In this document: one piece after another, positions 51,135-61,094 of the stretch
Position numbering within the stretch: position 1 is the stretch's first letter
Layout of the letters: each line of letters begins with the position of its first letter
Assembly: GCA_002382085.1 (NCBI GenBank)
Contig: DFZK01000005.1
Location: 62,001 to 126,000, forward strand
DNA: 64,000 bases
Source: Sulfurospirillum sp. UBA4058
Lineage (GTDB): Bacteria > Campylobacterota > Campylobacteria > Campylobacterales > Sulfurospirillaceae
Direction: 5' to 3'
Translations under genes and position numbers: made by a program
Notes under the pieces: model-generated
What the model was told of the DNA's origin: nothing
The model's database searches: none
What the model saw: the letters and a program-made list of their open reading frames with translations, nothing else

Positions 51135-51881
51135 ATGAAAGAGAGAAAAGAGATTATAGAGATTAAAAACCTCAATAAATGGTACGGCGATTTTCATGTC
51201 CTCAAAGAGGTCAATCTTACGGTGAAAAAAGGTGAAATTATCGTGGTATGCGGCCCTTCCGGTTCCGGAAAATCGACGCTGATTCGTTGTATTAATTATT
51301 TGGAACAGTTTCAAGAAGGAAGCATTAGCGTTGAAGGGATCGATTTGGTCAACGACGTCAAAAAGATCAAAGCGATTCGTGAAGAAGTGGCGATGGTGTT
51401 TCAGCACTTTAACCTCTTCCCGCATTTAACGATTTTAGACAATCTTACGTTGGCCCCGATTTGGGTCAAAAAGATGCCGCGCAAAGAAGCCGAAGCGATG
51501 GCGATGAAGTATTTAGAGCGCGTCGGCATCGCCAATCAAGCCACGAAATACCCTAATCAACTCTCCGGCGGTCAACAACAACGCGTGGCAATCGCAAGAG
51601 CATTATGTAAAAACCCGAAAATTATGCTTTTTGACGAGCCGACTTCCGCGTTAGATCCTGAAATGGTTGCGGAGGTTTTAGATGTTATGATAGAATTAGC
51701 CAAAGAAGATAAAACAATGGTGTGCGTCACGCATGAGATGGGTTTTGCCAAAAAAGTAGCCGATCGTATTATTTTTATGGACGCGGGACAAATTGTGGAA
51801 GAAAATACGCCCGAAGAGTTTTTTCAACATCCCGAATCCGAGCGTTTAAAACTCTTTTTAGAGCAAATTTTGTCGCATTAA
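51135..51881 (+). CDS. Amino-acid ABC transporter ATPase (AapP/GlnQ type)
   Basis: 248 residues with Walker A CGPSGSGKSTLIRCIN, the signature LSGGQQQRVAIARAL, Walker B IMLFDEPTSALDPEMV and CVTHEMGFAKKVADR, all typical of polar amino-acid importers. It completes a four-gene importer (binding protein, two permeases, ATPase). Confidence 0.95.
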   Translation: MKERKEIIEIKNLNKWYGDFHVLKEVNLTVKKGEIIVVCGPSGSGKSTLIRCINYLEQFQEGSISVEGIDLVNDVKKIKAIREEVAMVFQHFNLFPHLTILDNLTLAPIWVKKMPRKEAEAMAMKYLERVGIANQATKYPNQLSGGQQQRVAIARALCKNPKIMLFDEPTSALDPEMVAEVLDVMIELAKEDKTMVCVTHEMGFAKKVADRIIFMDAGQIVEENTPEEFFQHPESERLKLFLEQILSH

Positions 51882-51905
51882 TCGTTGTTACATGTAAGGA
51901 TAAGT

Positions 51906-52367
51906 ATGGAAGAGTTGATTCCCGTTTTAGTGATTGTGGGAGCGGTTGCTTTCGTGATGATCAAACAAATCGGAAACATTACCCAAAGGCTCGATCGCGC
52001 ACAAGATGCGGACGCGTTTGAGCGTTATGCAAAGTTTTCGGCGATGATTCAAGAGCATGTACGCGCGATGAAGCAAAGTATCGATAGCTCAAAACATGAA
52101 GATGAGAGAACTTACATGTTAATCGACGAGAGCCAAGAAGCGTACGCATTGGAACAGCTCTCCGACATGATTCGTAAACTTGTTTTTTTTGAAACGATGA
52201 CGGCACGGCAAAAAAATTCCCAAGAGATCGAAGCGGAACTTTTTGAAATTTTAAATACCTTGGAACAGTTTTTAATCACGTACTGCAAAGAGGGAGAGGC
52301 TCTCAGCGAAAAGCTTCGCGAAAGCCTTATGGTAGCCTATGAGACGCTGACGAACGAAGAGGTTTAA
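51906..52367 (+). CDS. Small membrane-anchored helical protein of unknown function
   Basis: 153 residues: one N-terminal membrane helix (LIPVLVIVGAVAFVMI) followed by a long soluble helical region rich in Glu, Gln and Met. The ATG at 51906 follows AAGGATA. It lies 24 bases after the transporter ATPase on the same strand and converges with ilvA. No family motif is recognised. Confidence 0.7.
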   Translation: MEELIPVLVIVGAVAFVMIKQIGNITQRLDRAQDADAFERYAKFSAMIQEHVRAMKQSIDSSKHEDERTYMLIDESQEAYALEQLSDMIRKLVFFETMTARQKNSQEIEAELFEILNTLEQFLITYCKEGEALSEKLRESLMVAYETLTNEEV

Positions 52368-53575
52368 ACCTCTTCGATAAACGGATATTTTGCGTCGTTG
52401 AGAAGTTCGCGGATCATTGCTTGATGTTCCACTCCTTTGGTTTCCAACATAATCGTAATTTGTGCGTCGCCGTAAGAGAGTTTGGTCGAAAAACGGTCGT
52501 AGTCGATTTGAATAATATTGGCGTTCGCATTTTTAAACAAGTCCGTCAGACGCATCAGTGCGCCCGGTTTGTCGATCAACGTGATGACCAACTTCATTTT
52601 ACGGTGTGACTTGATCAAACCTTTTTCGATAATGATCGAAAGCACTTGCACGTCGATATTTCCGCCGCTTAAAACCGCACCGATTTTGGTATGTTTGTCA
52701 AAGGCGAATTTTTTGTGCATAATCGCCGCAACGCTTGCCGCACCGCCGCCTTCGACGACGAGTTTTTGGCGTTCCAATAAGAATAAAATCGCCGATGCGA
52801 TCTCTTCATCGTCAACGGTTACGACTTCATCGACGCACTCCAAAATATGCGCTAAATTGCTTTCGCTGACGTCGCGTACGGCGATACCGTCGGCAATCGT
52901 TCGAACGCTTTTGGAATTAATGGCGTGTTTCGCATGAAACGATTCGCACATAGCAGGAGCTCCTGAGGCATTGACGCCGATAACTTTGATCTTCGGATCG
53001 ATCTGTTTGATGGCGGAGCTCATACCGCTGATAAGTCCGCCGCCGCCGATAGGAACGACGACGACGTCAAGATCGTTGATTTCATCGATCATCTCTAAAG
53101 CAACCGTTCCTTGACCCGCGATAACTTTTTCGTCTTCAAACGGGTGAATAAAGGTCAAACCGTGTTCGTTGGCATACGTAAGGGCATACGCATAGGCTTC
53201 GTCGTAGTTATCGCCTTGCAAGATGACTTCCGCACCCAAAGCTTTGGTTCCCGTGACTTTTAAAAGAGGCGTAGCCTCCGGCATCACGATCGTTGCTTGG
53301 ATACCGAAGACTCGAGCACTGTAAGCAACGCCTTGTGCGTGATTGCCCGCACTTGCCGCGATGACGCCGCGTTTGCGTTCTTCTTTGGTTAAGGAAGCGA
53401 TTTTATTGTAAGCACCGCGAAGTTTATAAGCACCCGTAATTTGGAGATTTTCTTTTTTGAGATAGACGTTTGTTCCGACTTCTTCACTTAAAATCGGAGC
53501 TAAGGCACAAGGCGTGTTGGTCACGACGCCGGCTAATTGTCGTTTGGCTTTAACGATTTCACTAAGGGGTATCAT
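52364..53575 (-). CDS. ilvA: Threonine dehydratase (IlvA, short form with ACT domain)
   Basis: PLP enzyme converting threonine to 2-oxobutanoate for isoleucine synthesis. 403 residues; PLP lysine in LQITGAYKLRGAYNKI, the glycine loop VVPIGGGGLISG, and a single C-terminal ACT domain (LVITLIDKPGALMRLTDLF), shorter than the E. coli biosynthetic enzyme. The ATG at 53575 overlaps the preceding gene's stop (ATGA) and fits the ribosome site AAAGG. Confidence 0.92.
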   Translation of the reverse strand: MIPLSEIVKAKRQLAGVVTNTPCALAPILSEEVGTNVYLKKENLQITGAYKLRGAYNKIASLTKEERKRGVIAASAGNHAQGVAYSARVFGIQATIVMPEATPLLKVTGTKALGAEVILQGDNYDEAYAYALTYANEHGLTFIHPFEDEKVIAGQGTVALEMIDEINDLDVVVVPIGGGGLISGMSSAIKQIDPKIKVIGVNASGAPAMCESFHAKHAINSKSVRTIADGIAVRDVSESNLAHILECVDEVVTVDDEEIASAILFLLERQKLVVEGGGAASVAAIMHKKFAFDKHTKIGAVLSGGNIDVQVLSIIIEKGLIKSHRKMKLVITLIDKPGALMRLTDLFKNANANIIQIDYDRFSTKLSYGDAQITIMLETKGVEHQAMIRELLNDAKYPFIEEV

Positions 53576-54006
53576 AGGTGTAACCTTTCGTATTCTATTT
53601 TCGTACATCTGTTTTGAACGGCGATCAATCCGTTCTCTTTTGCTTTTTGGCAAGCGGCATTGTTAATAATGCCTAATTGCAACCATACGACTTTTACGTC
53701 GCCTCTTTGCAGGGCTTCATCGACGAGCGAAGCGGCAATTTCGGGTTTTCGAAACATATCGACCATATCTACTTTTTCGGGAATTTCCAGAAGCGATCGG
53801 TAAACTTTTTCCCCTAAAATCGTCTCTTCCTTGGGATAAATCGGATAGATTTTAAAGCCTTTGTTTTGTAAATAACGTGCTACTTTATGGCTGTCTTTAT
53901 CGGGATCGGGAGAAAGGCCGATAATGGCAATGCTCTTGCACATCGAAAAAATGTCTTTAATGCCCGCATCATCGGGCATGCTAATGTTTGAAATGTCGCA
54001 TTCCAT
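53572..54006 (-). CDS. CoA-binding domain protein (YccU type)
   Basis: 144 residues of the CoA_binding_2 family: SIAIIGLSPDPDKDSHKVARYL, GFKIYPIYPKEETILGEKVY and VDMVDMFRKPEIAASLVDEA. The ATG at 54006 follows AAAGGAGC; the frame is open further upstream without a ribosome site. It is translationally coupled to ilvA. Biological role unclear. Confidence 0.88.
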   Translation of the reverse strand: MECDISNISMPDDAGIKDIFSMCKSIAIIGLSPDPDKDSHKVARYLQNKGFKIYPIYPKEETILGEKVYRSLLEIPEKVDMVDMFRKPEIAASLVDEALQRGDVKVVWLQLGIINNAACQKAKENGLIAVQNRCTKIEYERLHL

Positions 54007-54162
54007 TATTGCTCCTTTAAAAAAATTGAAGTGTGGAGTATAGCACACTCAAACTTTCTTAGCCTTTATCAAAAATATTACGTTTGACGCATGTCGCAAG
54101 TTTTGCGATCTTTTTGTGCTATAATCCCCTCGAAATTACATTTTGTATTATAAGGGAATATG

Positions 54163-55344
54163 ATGTTTCTCGGGGAAATCAGTATTAAAGCGAAAGGCTG
54201 GATTTTAGCCCTTTCGACGGTCGGCGGTTTTACGGCAAATACGATCTTGGTCTTTTTTTTATTAGAAGGAACGAATCGTACGATTTTGGTTACGGGTTCG
54301 ATTTTGGGAATGATTTTTTTCTTTATTTTTACGCGTATTATGACGTTGAGTATTTCGCGTTCCATCGACGCACTTTCAGCCGTTACGTACGATTTAGCGC
54401 AAGGAAGCGGGGATTTAACGAAGCGTATTACGATACGATCCCGCGACGAAATTGCCGAGCTTTCCGCGAATATCAATCAATTTATCGATAAAATCCATCA
54501 AACCGTTATTGCCGCAACCAAAGCTTCGCAAGAAAGCACCTCCACGGCCGATCGTTTTGCGCTCATCGCTCAAAATATTCATCAACGCATTGCGGAGGAA
54601 CTCAGTTTTGCTCAAAAAACAAAAGCCTTAGGCGATACGATGAAAGGCGTGTTGGAACAATCGACGCAAAGTTCAAAAGAGACCAGTCGGGATATTTTAG
54701 CGGCCTCTTCGACGCTCAACGAAACGGCACGCGAGATACAAGGTTTGGTTGAAGATATTCAAAAAGCGTCCGAAGTCGAATCCGTAACGGTCGAGAGACT
54801 CAATCAGCTCAGTACCGATGCGAACCAAGTTAAAAACGTTTTGACCGTTATTTCCGATATTGCCGATCAGACGAACCTTTTGGCCCTGAACGCCGCGATC
54901 GAGGCTGCACGTGCGGGTGAACACGGACGCGGATTTGCCGTCGTTGCCGATGAAGTACGAAACTTAGCGGAACGTACGCAAAAAAGCCTTAGCGAAATTA
55001 ATACGACCATTAGCGTGATCGTTCAAAATATTATCGATGCAAGCGGTCAAATGAACGACAATTACGCATTTATCGAAAAGATCGTACACCATTCGACACT
55101 TGCGCAAAGCCAAATCGGCGAAGCCGAAGTCGTTATCAAAAAAGCGTCGCTTGTCTCGTCTCAGACTTCCGAAGTGTCGCAAAAACTCTCCAGCGACACG
55201 ACGACGATTTTAGAAAATGTGGCTTACATGTACGAAGTTTCGTTGCAAAACAACACCGACGTTCAAGCCCTAAACGGTGCGTCTCAAAACCTTCTTTCCC
55301 AAGCGGGCGAACTTTCGCATAAACTCAACCAATTCCAAATCTAA
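54163..55344 (+). CDS. Methyl-accepting chemotaxis protein without periplasmic sensor
   Basis: 393 residues. Two closely spaced membrane helices (ILALSTVGGFTANTILVFFL and ILVTGSILGMIFFFIF) leave almost no periplasmic loop, then a HAMP region and the MCP signalling domain with DQTNLLALNAAIEAARAGEH. It would sense something in the membrane or cytoplasm, such as redox state or proton motive force. Two ATGs stand in tandem; the second (54163) has the better distance to AAGGGA. It converges with trmA by 4 bases. Confidence 0.9.
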   Translation: MFLGEISIKAKGWILALSTVGGFTANTILVFFLLEGTNRTILVTGSILGMIFFFIFTRIMTLSISRSIDALSAVTYDLAQGSGDLTKRITIRSRDEIAELSANINQFIDKIHQTVIAATKASQESTSTADRFALIAQNIHQRIAEELSFAQKTKALGDTMKGVLEQSTQSSKETSRDILAASSTLNETAREIQGLVEDIQKASEVESVTVERLNQLSTDANQVKNVLTVISDIADQTNLLALNAAIEAARAGEHGRGFAVVADEVRNLAERTQKSLSEINTTISVIVQNIIDASGQMNDNYAFIEKIVHHSTLAQSQIGEAEVVIKKASLVSSQTSEVSQKLSSDTTTILENVAYMYEVSLQNNTDVQALNGASQNLLSQAGELSHKLNQFQI

Positions 55345-56459
55345 GGCTTTAAAATCGGGCGTCGTTGAAGAATGACGCCCGATTCGAGGTGTTCGGTATT
55401 GGGGAACTGATCGAACAAAGCGAAACGTTTGATTTCGTACTGTAAAGATAAAATCTCCAAATCGCGTTTAAGCGTGTGCGGATTGCACGAAATATAAATA
55501 ATATGATCAAAGCGTGAAATAAACGCAAGGCTCTTTTCATCCATGCCTGAACGCGGCGGATCGACGAAAACGTGGCTAAAGCGATACGCTTCCAAATCTA
55601 TGCCTTGCAAACGGTTGAACGCACGTTCGCGGTTGAGTGCACAGGTAAGTTCTTCGGCACTCATACGTAAAAAAGCGATGTTGGAAACGTGGTTTAGCTC
55701 GCAATTAATCAATGCCGATTTGATAGAAGTTTTGGAGATTTCGGTTGCTAAAACTTTATGAAATTTTGTGGATAAGGGAATCGTAAAATTGCCGTATCCG
55801 CAATAAAGCTCCAGTAAGTCTTCACTTTCGCCGAGTTGTTCTAAAACCCAGCCGATCATCGTACGATTCATCATACGATTGGGTTGGGAAAATCCTCCTT
55901 CAAAAACGCGGTATCGATACGTCCGCCCCGCTATCTCAAAACACTCTTCCGCGAAGTCGCGACTTAAAACGCGTTTGATGCCCCGAGAACGACCGATAAC
56001 GGCAATGTTAAATCGTTGCTCTAAGGCTCTAGCCTCCTCTTCCCATTCTACATGTAAAGGTTTATGATAAATCAGCGTCACCAAAAGATGTTCCGAAGTG
56101 CACAAAAATTCAATCGAAAAAATCCTTTCGCGCAAGAGCAAAGAGCTTTCGATCGCTTTTAAGAGTTCGGGCATCAACACGGCAATTTTAAAATCGACTT
56201 TTGGGCAAGCATCGATGCAAAGCGTGCTTTTTTTATCCGCCGCACCCATAGCGTACGAAAGCGTGTCGCCCTCTTTCCACAAACGAAATTCCGCGCGTGC
56301 TCGATAATGGCTATCCGGAGATGGAAAAAAATCGTAAGAACCTCGATAGAGGGGATCGAACAAGGTTGCGATCGCCTCTTTTTTTGAGATCGTTTGCTCT
56401 TCGTAATTTAAGTCGTACAACGTACAACTACCGCATTTTCCGAAATATGCACACTCCAT
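55341..56459 (-). CDS. trmA: tRNA (uracil-5-)-methyltransferase (TrmA family)
   Basis: Makes m5U54 in tRNA T-loops. 372 residues with the SAM site LLELYCGYGNFTIPLS, HVFVDPPRSGMD and the catalytic Cys in YISCNPHTLKRDL. The N-terminus has CAYFGKCGSCTLYD, with cysteines unlike E. coli TrmA and closer to the RumA/RlmD group, so a 23S rRNA target cannot be excluded. AAAGGAAG upstream. Confidence 0.88.
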   Translation of the reverse strand: MECAYFGKCGSCTLYDLNYEEQTISKKEAIATLFDPLYRGSYDFFPSPDSHYRARAEFRLWKEGDTLSYAMGAADKKSTLCIDACPKVDFKIAVLMPELLKAIESSLLLRERIFSIEFLCTSEHLLVTLIYHKPLHVEWEEEARALEQRFNIAVIGRSRGIKRVLSRDFAEECFEIAGRTYRYRVFEGGFSQPNRMMNRTMIGWVLEQLGESEDLLELYCGYGNFTIPLSTKFHKVLATEISKTSIKSALINCELNHVSNIAFLRMSAEELTCALNRERAFNRLQGIDLEAYRFSHVFVDPPRSGMDEKSLAFISRFDHIIYISCNPHTLKRDLEILSLQYEIKRFALFDQFPNTEHLESGVILQRRPILKP

Positions 56460-56501
56460 TCACTTCCTTTTTTGTAATATTCTATGTAAAATTTTATATA
56501 T

Positions 56502-57212
56502 TTAAAGAATCAGACTTGAAAATACGCCGATAATAGCACCGAAAACGCCGCCCCAAACAACCAACCAACCCAAGTGTTCTTTGATAAAGTCTTGAACAAT
56601 CTCTTTGACCATTCGAGGCGTAAGCTCATCAAGGCGTGCGTCGACCATCTTTTCTATCGTGCTTAACATGTCGTTACTAAGTGATGAACTTTGTATTTTC
56701 TTAGATATTTTTTGTTGAAATACATCACTTTTAACGATTTCCGTTAATGAAATTTTGAGCTTTTCGTTAAACGGAGCGCGAAGCCCTTCCAAAGCACTTG
56801 CCCCTCCGAACATGGCTAACATTCCGCCGAAAGAAGATTCCATGACCGTTTTGCTAAGCGCGTCAAATGCCAAAGAGGTATCCATTTCATCGATCATTGA
56901 GCTAAGATCGAGCGTTTGTTCTTCGCGTTGAAAAAAGGCGTCCAATTGGGCTTTAGTAAAAAACTGTTCCATCATTAAATTTTTGATCGATGCTTTAAAG
57001 GCTTCAAAACGTAGCTCGATAACACCGCTTCCGTAGAAAAAAGGGACTTTTTCAAAGAGCATATGAATGGCGATTTGATTCGTAATTGCGCCCGAAAGTG
57101 CAAAAAGTCCCGCCAAAAGTAACCAATGTGCAAAGGGATCGCTTAAAGCGTAAGAGAGTGCAATCAAGCCTACGCTTATGAGATCGGTCATCAAGCTTTT
57201 ATCGTATTTCAT
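56502..57212 (-). CDS. DUF445-family membrane protein
   Basis: 236 residues; N-terminal membrane helices (GLIALSYALSDPFAHWLLLAG, GAITNQIAIHMLF) with the family motif ITNQIAIHMLFEKVPFFYGSG, a helical central part, and a C-terminal helix (GWLVVWGGVFGAIIGVFS). DUF445 proteins (YheB-like) have no agreed function. It lies 12 bases after the radical SAM gene. Confidence 0.85.
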   Translation of the reverse strand: MKYDKSLMTDLISVGLIALSYALSDPFAHWLLLAGLFALSGAITNQIAIHMLFEKVPFFYGSGVIELRFEAFKASIKNLMMEQFFTKAQLDAFFQREEQTLDLSSMIDEMDTSLAFDALSKTVMESSFGGMLAMFGGASALEGLRAPFNEKLKISLTEIVKSDVFQQKISKKIQSSSLSNDMLSTIEKMVDARLDELTPRMVKEIVQDFIKEHLGWLVVWGGVFGAIIGVFSSLIL

Positions 57213-57224
57213 CGTTTCTCCTTA

Positions 57225-58739
57225 TCATGCGTTTGCATGTTTTAACTGACGTTTGTTCACTTTAATCGTGTTTTCGTCGTTTTCGTTCCGCGGTACGTAA
57301 TTGTCGCGCAAAAAAGAGGGCATTTTGCGTCCTCGAACCGTCATCACGTCTTCGATCAAGCGTGTTTTGATCGCCTCTTTCTCGTAGTTTAATACTTCGC
57401 AGAGATAGCGAAAGATCAATTCCGCTAAACGATCTAAAGAAATTTGCCAAGTGGATTCGGTTTGATCGTAAAGCCACTCGCTAAAGGCGTAAAAGCCTTC
57501 AAATACCTCTGTCTCTTTCCATAAAAGCTCACACGAACGTTTAAAATTACCGCTGTTATACACCATATCCCAAAATCGTGCAAAGCGTTTCATTTTTTGC
57601 ATCAGCGCAAACGGGATTAAATCATTTTGAACAATGTCGTACGGAGGCTTGTCCGAATAGACCATACCGTAGATTTCGTCGTGACGCGAAAGTGTCGTGC
57701 CGGAGAGTTTTTTTAAAATGCCGATTTGAATCTCGCATTGCGTGAGGGCATGAAGTCGGTTCAAATTACGACCGAATCCCTCGATACTTTCGCCGGGTAA
57801 GCCGACAATCAAATCGACATGTAAATGTGCATGGGTTTCGTTTTGTAAAAAAGCAAGGTTTTCTTCGATTTTTTCCACATTGAGGCGTCGATGAATATTT
57901 TGAGAGATGTTCGGATCAAGCGTTTGAATTCCGACTTCCAGTTGTAAAGCCGCCGGAGGAAACTTGGCGATTTTTTCGCGAAGGGCTTTGGGAAAGTGGT
58001 CGGGAATGACCTCAAAATGGACAAAATACTCTTCTTCTTGGGAAAGAAAAAAGTCCAAAAGTCGTGTTGCGTTTTCGATGCTCAAATTAAACGTGCGATC
58101 GATAAATTTGAAATTGCGCACACCCCGTTGCCATAATTTTTCAAGCTCGCCGATAAAGCGTTCCATCGGAATATCGCGTACTCTTTTGTCCGCAGAGGAG
58201 AGACAAAACTCACATGTAAAGGGACAACCGCGGCTGGCTTCGACGTAACAATAGCGATGTTTGACATCATGATCGCTGTAAAAATCATACGGTAGAACAA
58301 TCGCGCTTAAATCAACCATCGGTGCTTTAATCAAGCGCTCTTCCGGCAAATCGCCGTTTAGGAGCCGTCGCGAGAGCGTATAAAAAGCATCCTCTCCCTC
58401 TCCTTGGATAATATAATCGGCTTTGGAAAAATCGACGCGATGCGGAAGATGTGAGGCTTCGGGTCCGCCTAAGATAACGAAAGTGTTCGGTGAGACTTTT
58501 TTAAGGATGGAGATGAGCTCTTGTATTTCAAGCGCATTCCAAATATACGCTCCGATGCCGACGATACGCGGTTGATGTTTAAGGATTTGCTCTGCCGCGT
58601 CCGCAACGTTTGTATTGATGACGCTTTCAAAAATCAACGCTTTATCTTGAATCTCGCGCAGGTTGGCATACAAGTAGCGTAAAGCAATAGACGTGTGCGT
58701 ATAGCGCGCGTTAAAGGTCGTTAAAATAATTTCTTTCAT
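57225..58739 (-). CDS. B12-binding domain radical SAM protein (DUF4080 type)
   Basis: 504 residues. N-terminal cobalamin-binding-like domain (TFNARYTHTSIALRYLYANL, GIGAYIWNALEIQELI, ILGGPEASHLPHR), then a radical SAM core with the CxxxCxxC motif in ASRGCPFTCEFCLSSADKR, and a C-terminal DUF4080 region (LLDFFL, YDQTE). The DxHxxG B12 ligand motif is not obvious, so cobalamin may bind without a His ligand. Substrate unknown. Confidence 0.87.
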   Translation of the reverse strand: MKEIILTTFNARYTHTSIALRYLYANLREIQDKALIFESVINTNVADAAEQILKHQPRIVGIGAYIWNALEIQELISILKKVSPNTFVILGGPEASHLPHRVDFSKADYIIQGEGEDAFYTLSRRLLNGDLPEERLIKAPMVDLSAIVLPYDFYSDHDVKHRYCYVEASRGCPFTCEFCLSSADKRVRDIPMERFIGELEKLWQRGVRNFKFIDRTFNLSIENATRLLDFFLSQEEEYFVHFEVIPDHFPKALREKIAKFPPAALQLEVGIQTLDPNISQNIHRRLNVEKIEENLAFLQNETHAHLHVDLIVGLPGESIEGFGRNLNRLHALTQCEIQIGILKKLSGTTLSRHDEIYGMVYSDKPPYDIVQNDLIPFALMQKMKRFARFWDMVYNSGNFKRSCELLWKETEVFEGFYAFSEWLYDQTESTWQISLDRLAELIFRYLCEVLNYEKEAIKTRLIEDVMTVRGRKMPSFLRDNYVPRNENDENTIKVNKRQLKHANA

Positions 58740-58816
58740 GACTACCGTTTGTTTTTTTGTTTATTATAATAAAACTTTTTGGTTATCTTTGTTAAAATCC
58801 ACATTCTAAAATGGAT

Positions 58817-58894
58817 CGGGGTGTAGCGCAGCCTGGCTAGCGCGCTACCTTGGGGTGGTAGAGGTCGCGTGTTCGAATCACGTCACTCCGACCA
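58817..58894 (+). tRNA. tRNA-Pro (anticodon GGG)
   Basis: CGGGGTG pairs with CACTCCG (one G-T), D arm TAGCGCAGCCTGGCTAGCGC, anticodon stem CTACC/GGTAG around the loop TTGGGGT with anticodon GGG, T arm GTTCGAATC, encoded CCA at 58892-58894. A TTAAAAT -10 about 25 bases upstream fits its promoter. Confidence 0.95.
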
Positions 58895-58958
58895 TTTTTG
58901 TCGTTAAACTTTCTTGGTACGTCCCTCTTCTTATCCTCAAAAATCGAAAACCGTACGT

Positions 58959-61094
58959 TTAAAATTCGCTTTCTCGAATCATGACAGAGAGTGCTTTTTT
59001 GAATATTTTGGTGATTAAACTCGATGACTCTCCCTCGACCAACAACGTCCCCATGCTTCGGTTACGTAGGCGTATATCGCTTTCGTTTAGATCAATAATG
59101 AGTTTATAATACGCCTGTTCGGTTTTGAGGCGTTTGTTTCCGTCTTGTCGCGTAGCGATTTTTCCGTTAAAGACAGAGGATAATTCGGGAAATTCCAAAT
59201 ACGGGACGGATACTTTTGAAATATCGGAGATAACTGCATGTATATCTTTGGTGTCGCCTGAATGGAAAAAGAACGTGCTTGTTGCGTTTTTTTTCACTAA
59301 CGCCAAATCGTATTCGTTGCAAAAGGCGGTAATGCGATGATCCGTATCGTCGTATAGCACAAAAATCGGTTTGGTTTTACTCACCCATTGCTTTTCTTTA
59401 AACGTATCGTAAAAATAGACCTTCCCGTCAAAATCTGCTTTCACGTCAAATTTTTGTTGGATTTTTTCTAAACCTTCCAGTTCATTGAGGCTTTTAAGCA
59501 AGCTCTCTTGTAACACGAAACGTTTGTCCAAACTCTCTTTGAATCCGGCTTGTTTATCCAGTTCATGCTTGAGTTGTTCGATTTGCGTTTGTACTTGTAG
59601 TATTTTAAACTCTAATTCCGATGAGCGCATTTTCACCAAAAGTTTGCCCTTTTTGACATCTTCTCCGTTGGTAAAAAAGATACTTTCAATGTATCCGTCT
59701 TCAATCGGGTAAAATTCAAAATAGTGTTTTGATTCGATGACGGCAGGCATTTTCAAGGTACTATGCCATGGAATAAAAACGATACCGATTAGCATGAAAA
59801 AAGCAAAAAGAGAGCGTTGGTTCTTAGGATTCAACGTCAGTTCATTACGTTTTTTCCACCAAATATTGATTTCTTTATAGACGGGTAAAAGAATAAACCA
59901 TATGATTTCAACCGCAAAAAGGATAATACCCAAGGCTTTAAACGCAAAATAATAGACCAAAGCGGCAATTCCCGCAAATAAAAAGAAGCGGTATATCCAC
60001 GTGGCAATCGCATACACGATGAAAAAAACTTCGCGCTTTTGGGTTAAAGCTTCGGGCTTTTCTTGCTCCAACCCTAAAACATAGGTACGTAAAAACCACT
60101 TTGCCATCGCAAAAGAGCGCGGTTGGAGATTGTGCGTATCGGTTAAATCTGCCAGAGCGTAGTATCCGTCAAAGCGTAAAAAAGGGCTAAGGTTGATCAA
60201 CAAAGAGCTGGTCCAACTGGTTGTTGCGATAATAAATAAAATGCTTTTAAAAACGCCGATAGGCGCAAATGACCACAAAAACGTTGCAAGCAAAGCAAGA
60301 TAGAGTTCAACTTTTATGCCCGCAAGAACGATTTGCAAGCGTTGGTAGTTTGATTTTAACTTCCAAGCACTGGTGGTATCGGTATACAAAACGGGAAAAA
60401 GAACTAAAAAAGCAACGCCCATCGTAGGAACTTTACACCCGAAACGCTTTGCGCTAAAAGCATGCCCTAATTCGTGAAAGCTTTTCACAAACACCAAAGA
60501 GAGAAAATAATAAACAGCACCCTCTTGCGAGAAAAAATAGAGAAACGTTGAGCTAAACGTTGCCCAATCTCTTAAAATAAAAATGATGCCGATAAAACCC
60601 AAAACTAAAACAGCGTTTTGCCAGAGCCTAGAGTACAAAAAATCAACGCGGTGCACATTGGCATCCAACCATCGATCGGGTTTAACCAAAGGAATGCGAA
60701 TAAACAGATAGTTATGCAAAAGCCATTTAATAAACGTTTGTCTGGAGTGTTGGTACATCGCTTTAATGCGGTAAAGCGACTTTGCGTCTTCGCAGACGAT
60801 TAAATTGTTTTGGCTTAAAAATTCGATAAACGTCTGTAACGACTCGGCATCGATCGCATAGTTTTTTTCGTCCAAAATCTTTAAAAACTGCTCAGTCGTA
60901 ATGCCGCTTTGCCAATGAGAAAATAGCTCAAAAGCATCGATTCCGATCGTAAAATACTTGTTTTGAATCGGATCAAACAGCAACCAACGTTTGGAGCCGT
61001 CCTCTGCCGAAGAGGTATCCAAAAGCTTTAAATCGTTTCGTAACGGAGGTAAAAGCGGCTCTTGCGTTTCAGGAAGCATTACCAACCGATCCAT
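58959..61094 (-). CDS. PqqD-like / M50 metalloprotease / HlyD adaptor fusion protein
   Basis: 711 residues. Residues 35-105 resemble a PqqD-type winged helix (SKRWLLFDPIQNKYFTIG, then FLSQNNLIV). Residues 150-460 are a polytopic membrane domain of the site-2-protease (M50) type with the zinc motif HELGH at 207-211 and the second motif LRFDGYY (Asp309). After a further membrane helix (LFAFFMLIGIVFIPW) the C-terminal 250 residues form an HlyD/MFP-type adaptor with a coiled coil. It is third in the adhesin operon, its start lying within the end of the GAF-HlyD gene; an ATG 15 bases on overlaps that stop (TAATG). Role: probably processing or export of the adhesin. Confidence 0.82.
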   Translation of the reverse strand: MDRLVMLPETQEPLLPPLRNDLKLLDTSSAEDGSKRWLLFDPIQNKYFTIGIDAFELFSHWQSGITTEQFLKILDEKNYAIDAESLQTFIEFLSQNNLIVCEDAKSLYRIKAMYQHSRQTFIKWLLHNYLFIRIPLVKPDRWLDANVHRVDFLYSRLWQNAVLVLGFIGIIFILRDWATFSSTFLYFFSQEGAVYYFLSLVFVKSFHELGHAFSAKRFGCKVPTMGVAFLVLFPVLYTDTTSAWKLKSNYQRLQIVLAGIKVELYLALLATFLWSFAPIGVFKSILFIIATTSWTSSLLINLSPFLRFDGYYALADLTDTHNLQPRSFAMAKWFLRTYVLGLEQEKPEALTQKREVFFIVYAIATWIYRFFLFAGIAALVYYFAFKALGIILFAVEIIWFILLPVYKEINIWWKKRNELTLNPKNQRSLFAFFMLIGIVFIPWHSTLKMPAVIESKHYFEFYPIEDGYIESIFFTNGEDVKKGKLLVKMRSSELEFKILQVQTQIEQLKHELDKQAGFKESLDKRFVLQESLLKSLNELEGLEKIQQKFDVKADFDGKVYFYDTFKEKQWVSKTKPIFVLYDDTDHRITAFCNEYDLALVKKNATSTFFFHSGDTKDIHAVISDISKVSVPYLEFPELSSVFNGKIATRQDGNKRLKTEQAYYKLIIDLNESDIRLRNRSMGTLLVEGESSSLITKIFKKALSVMIRESEF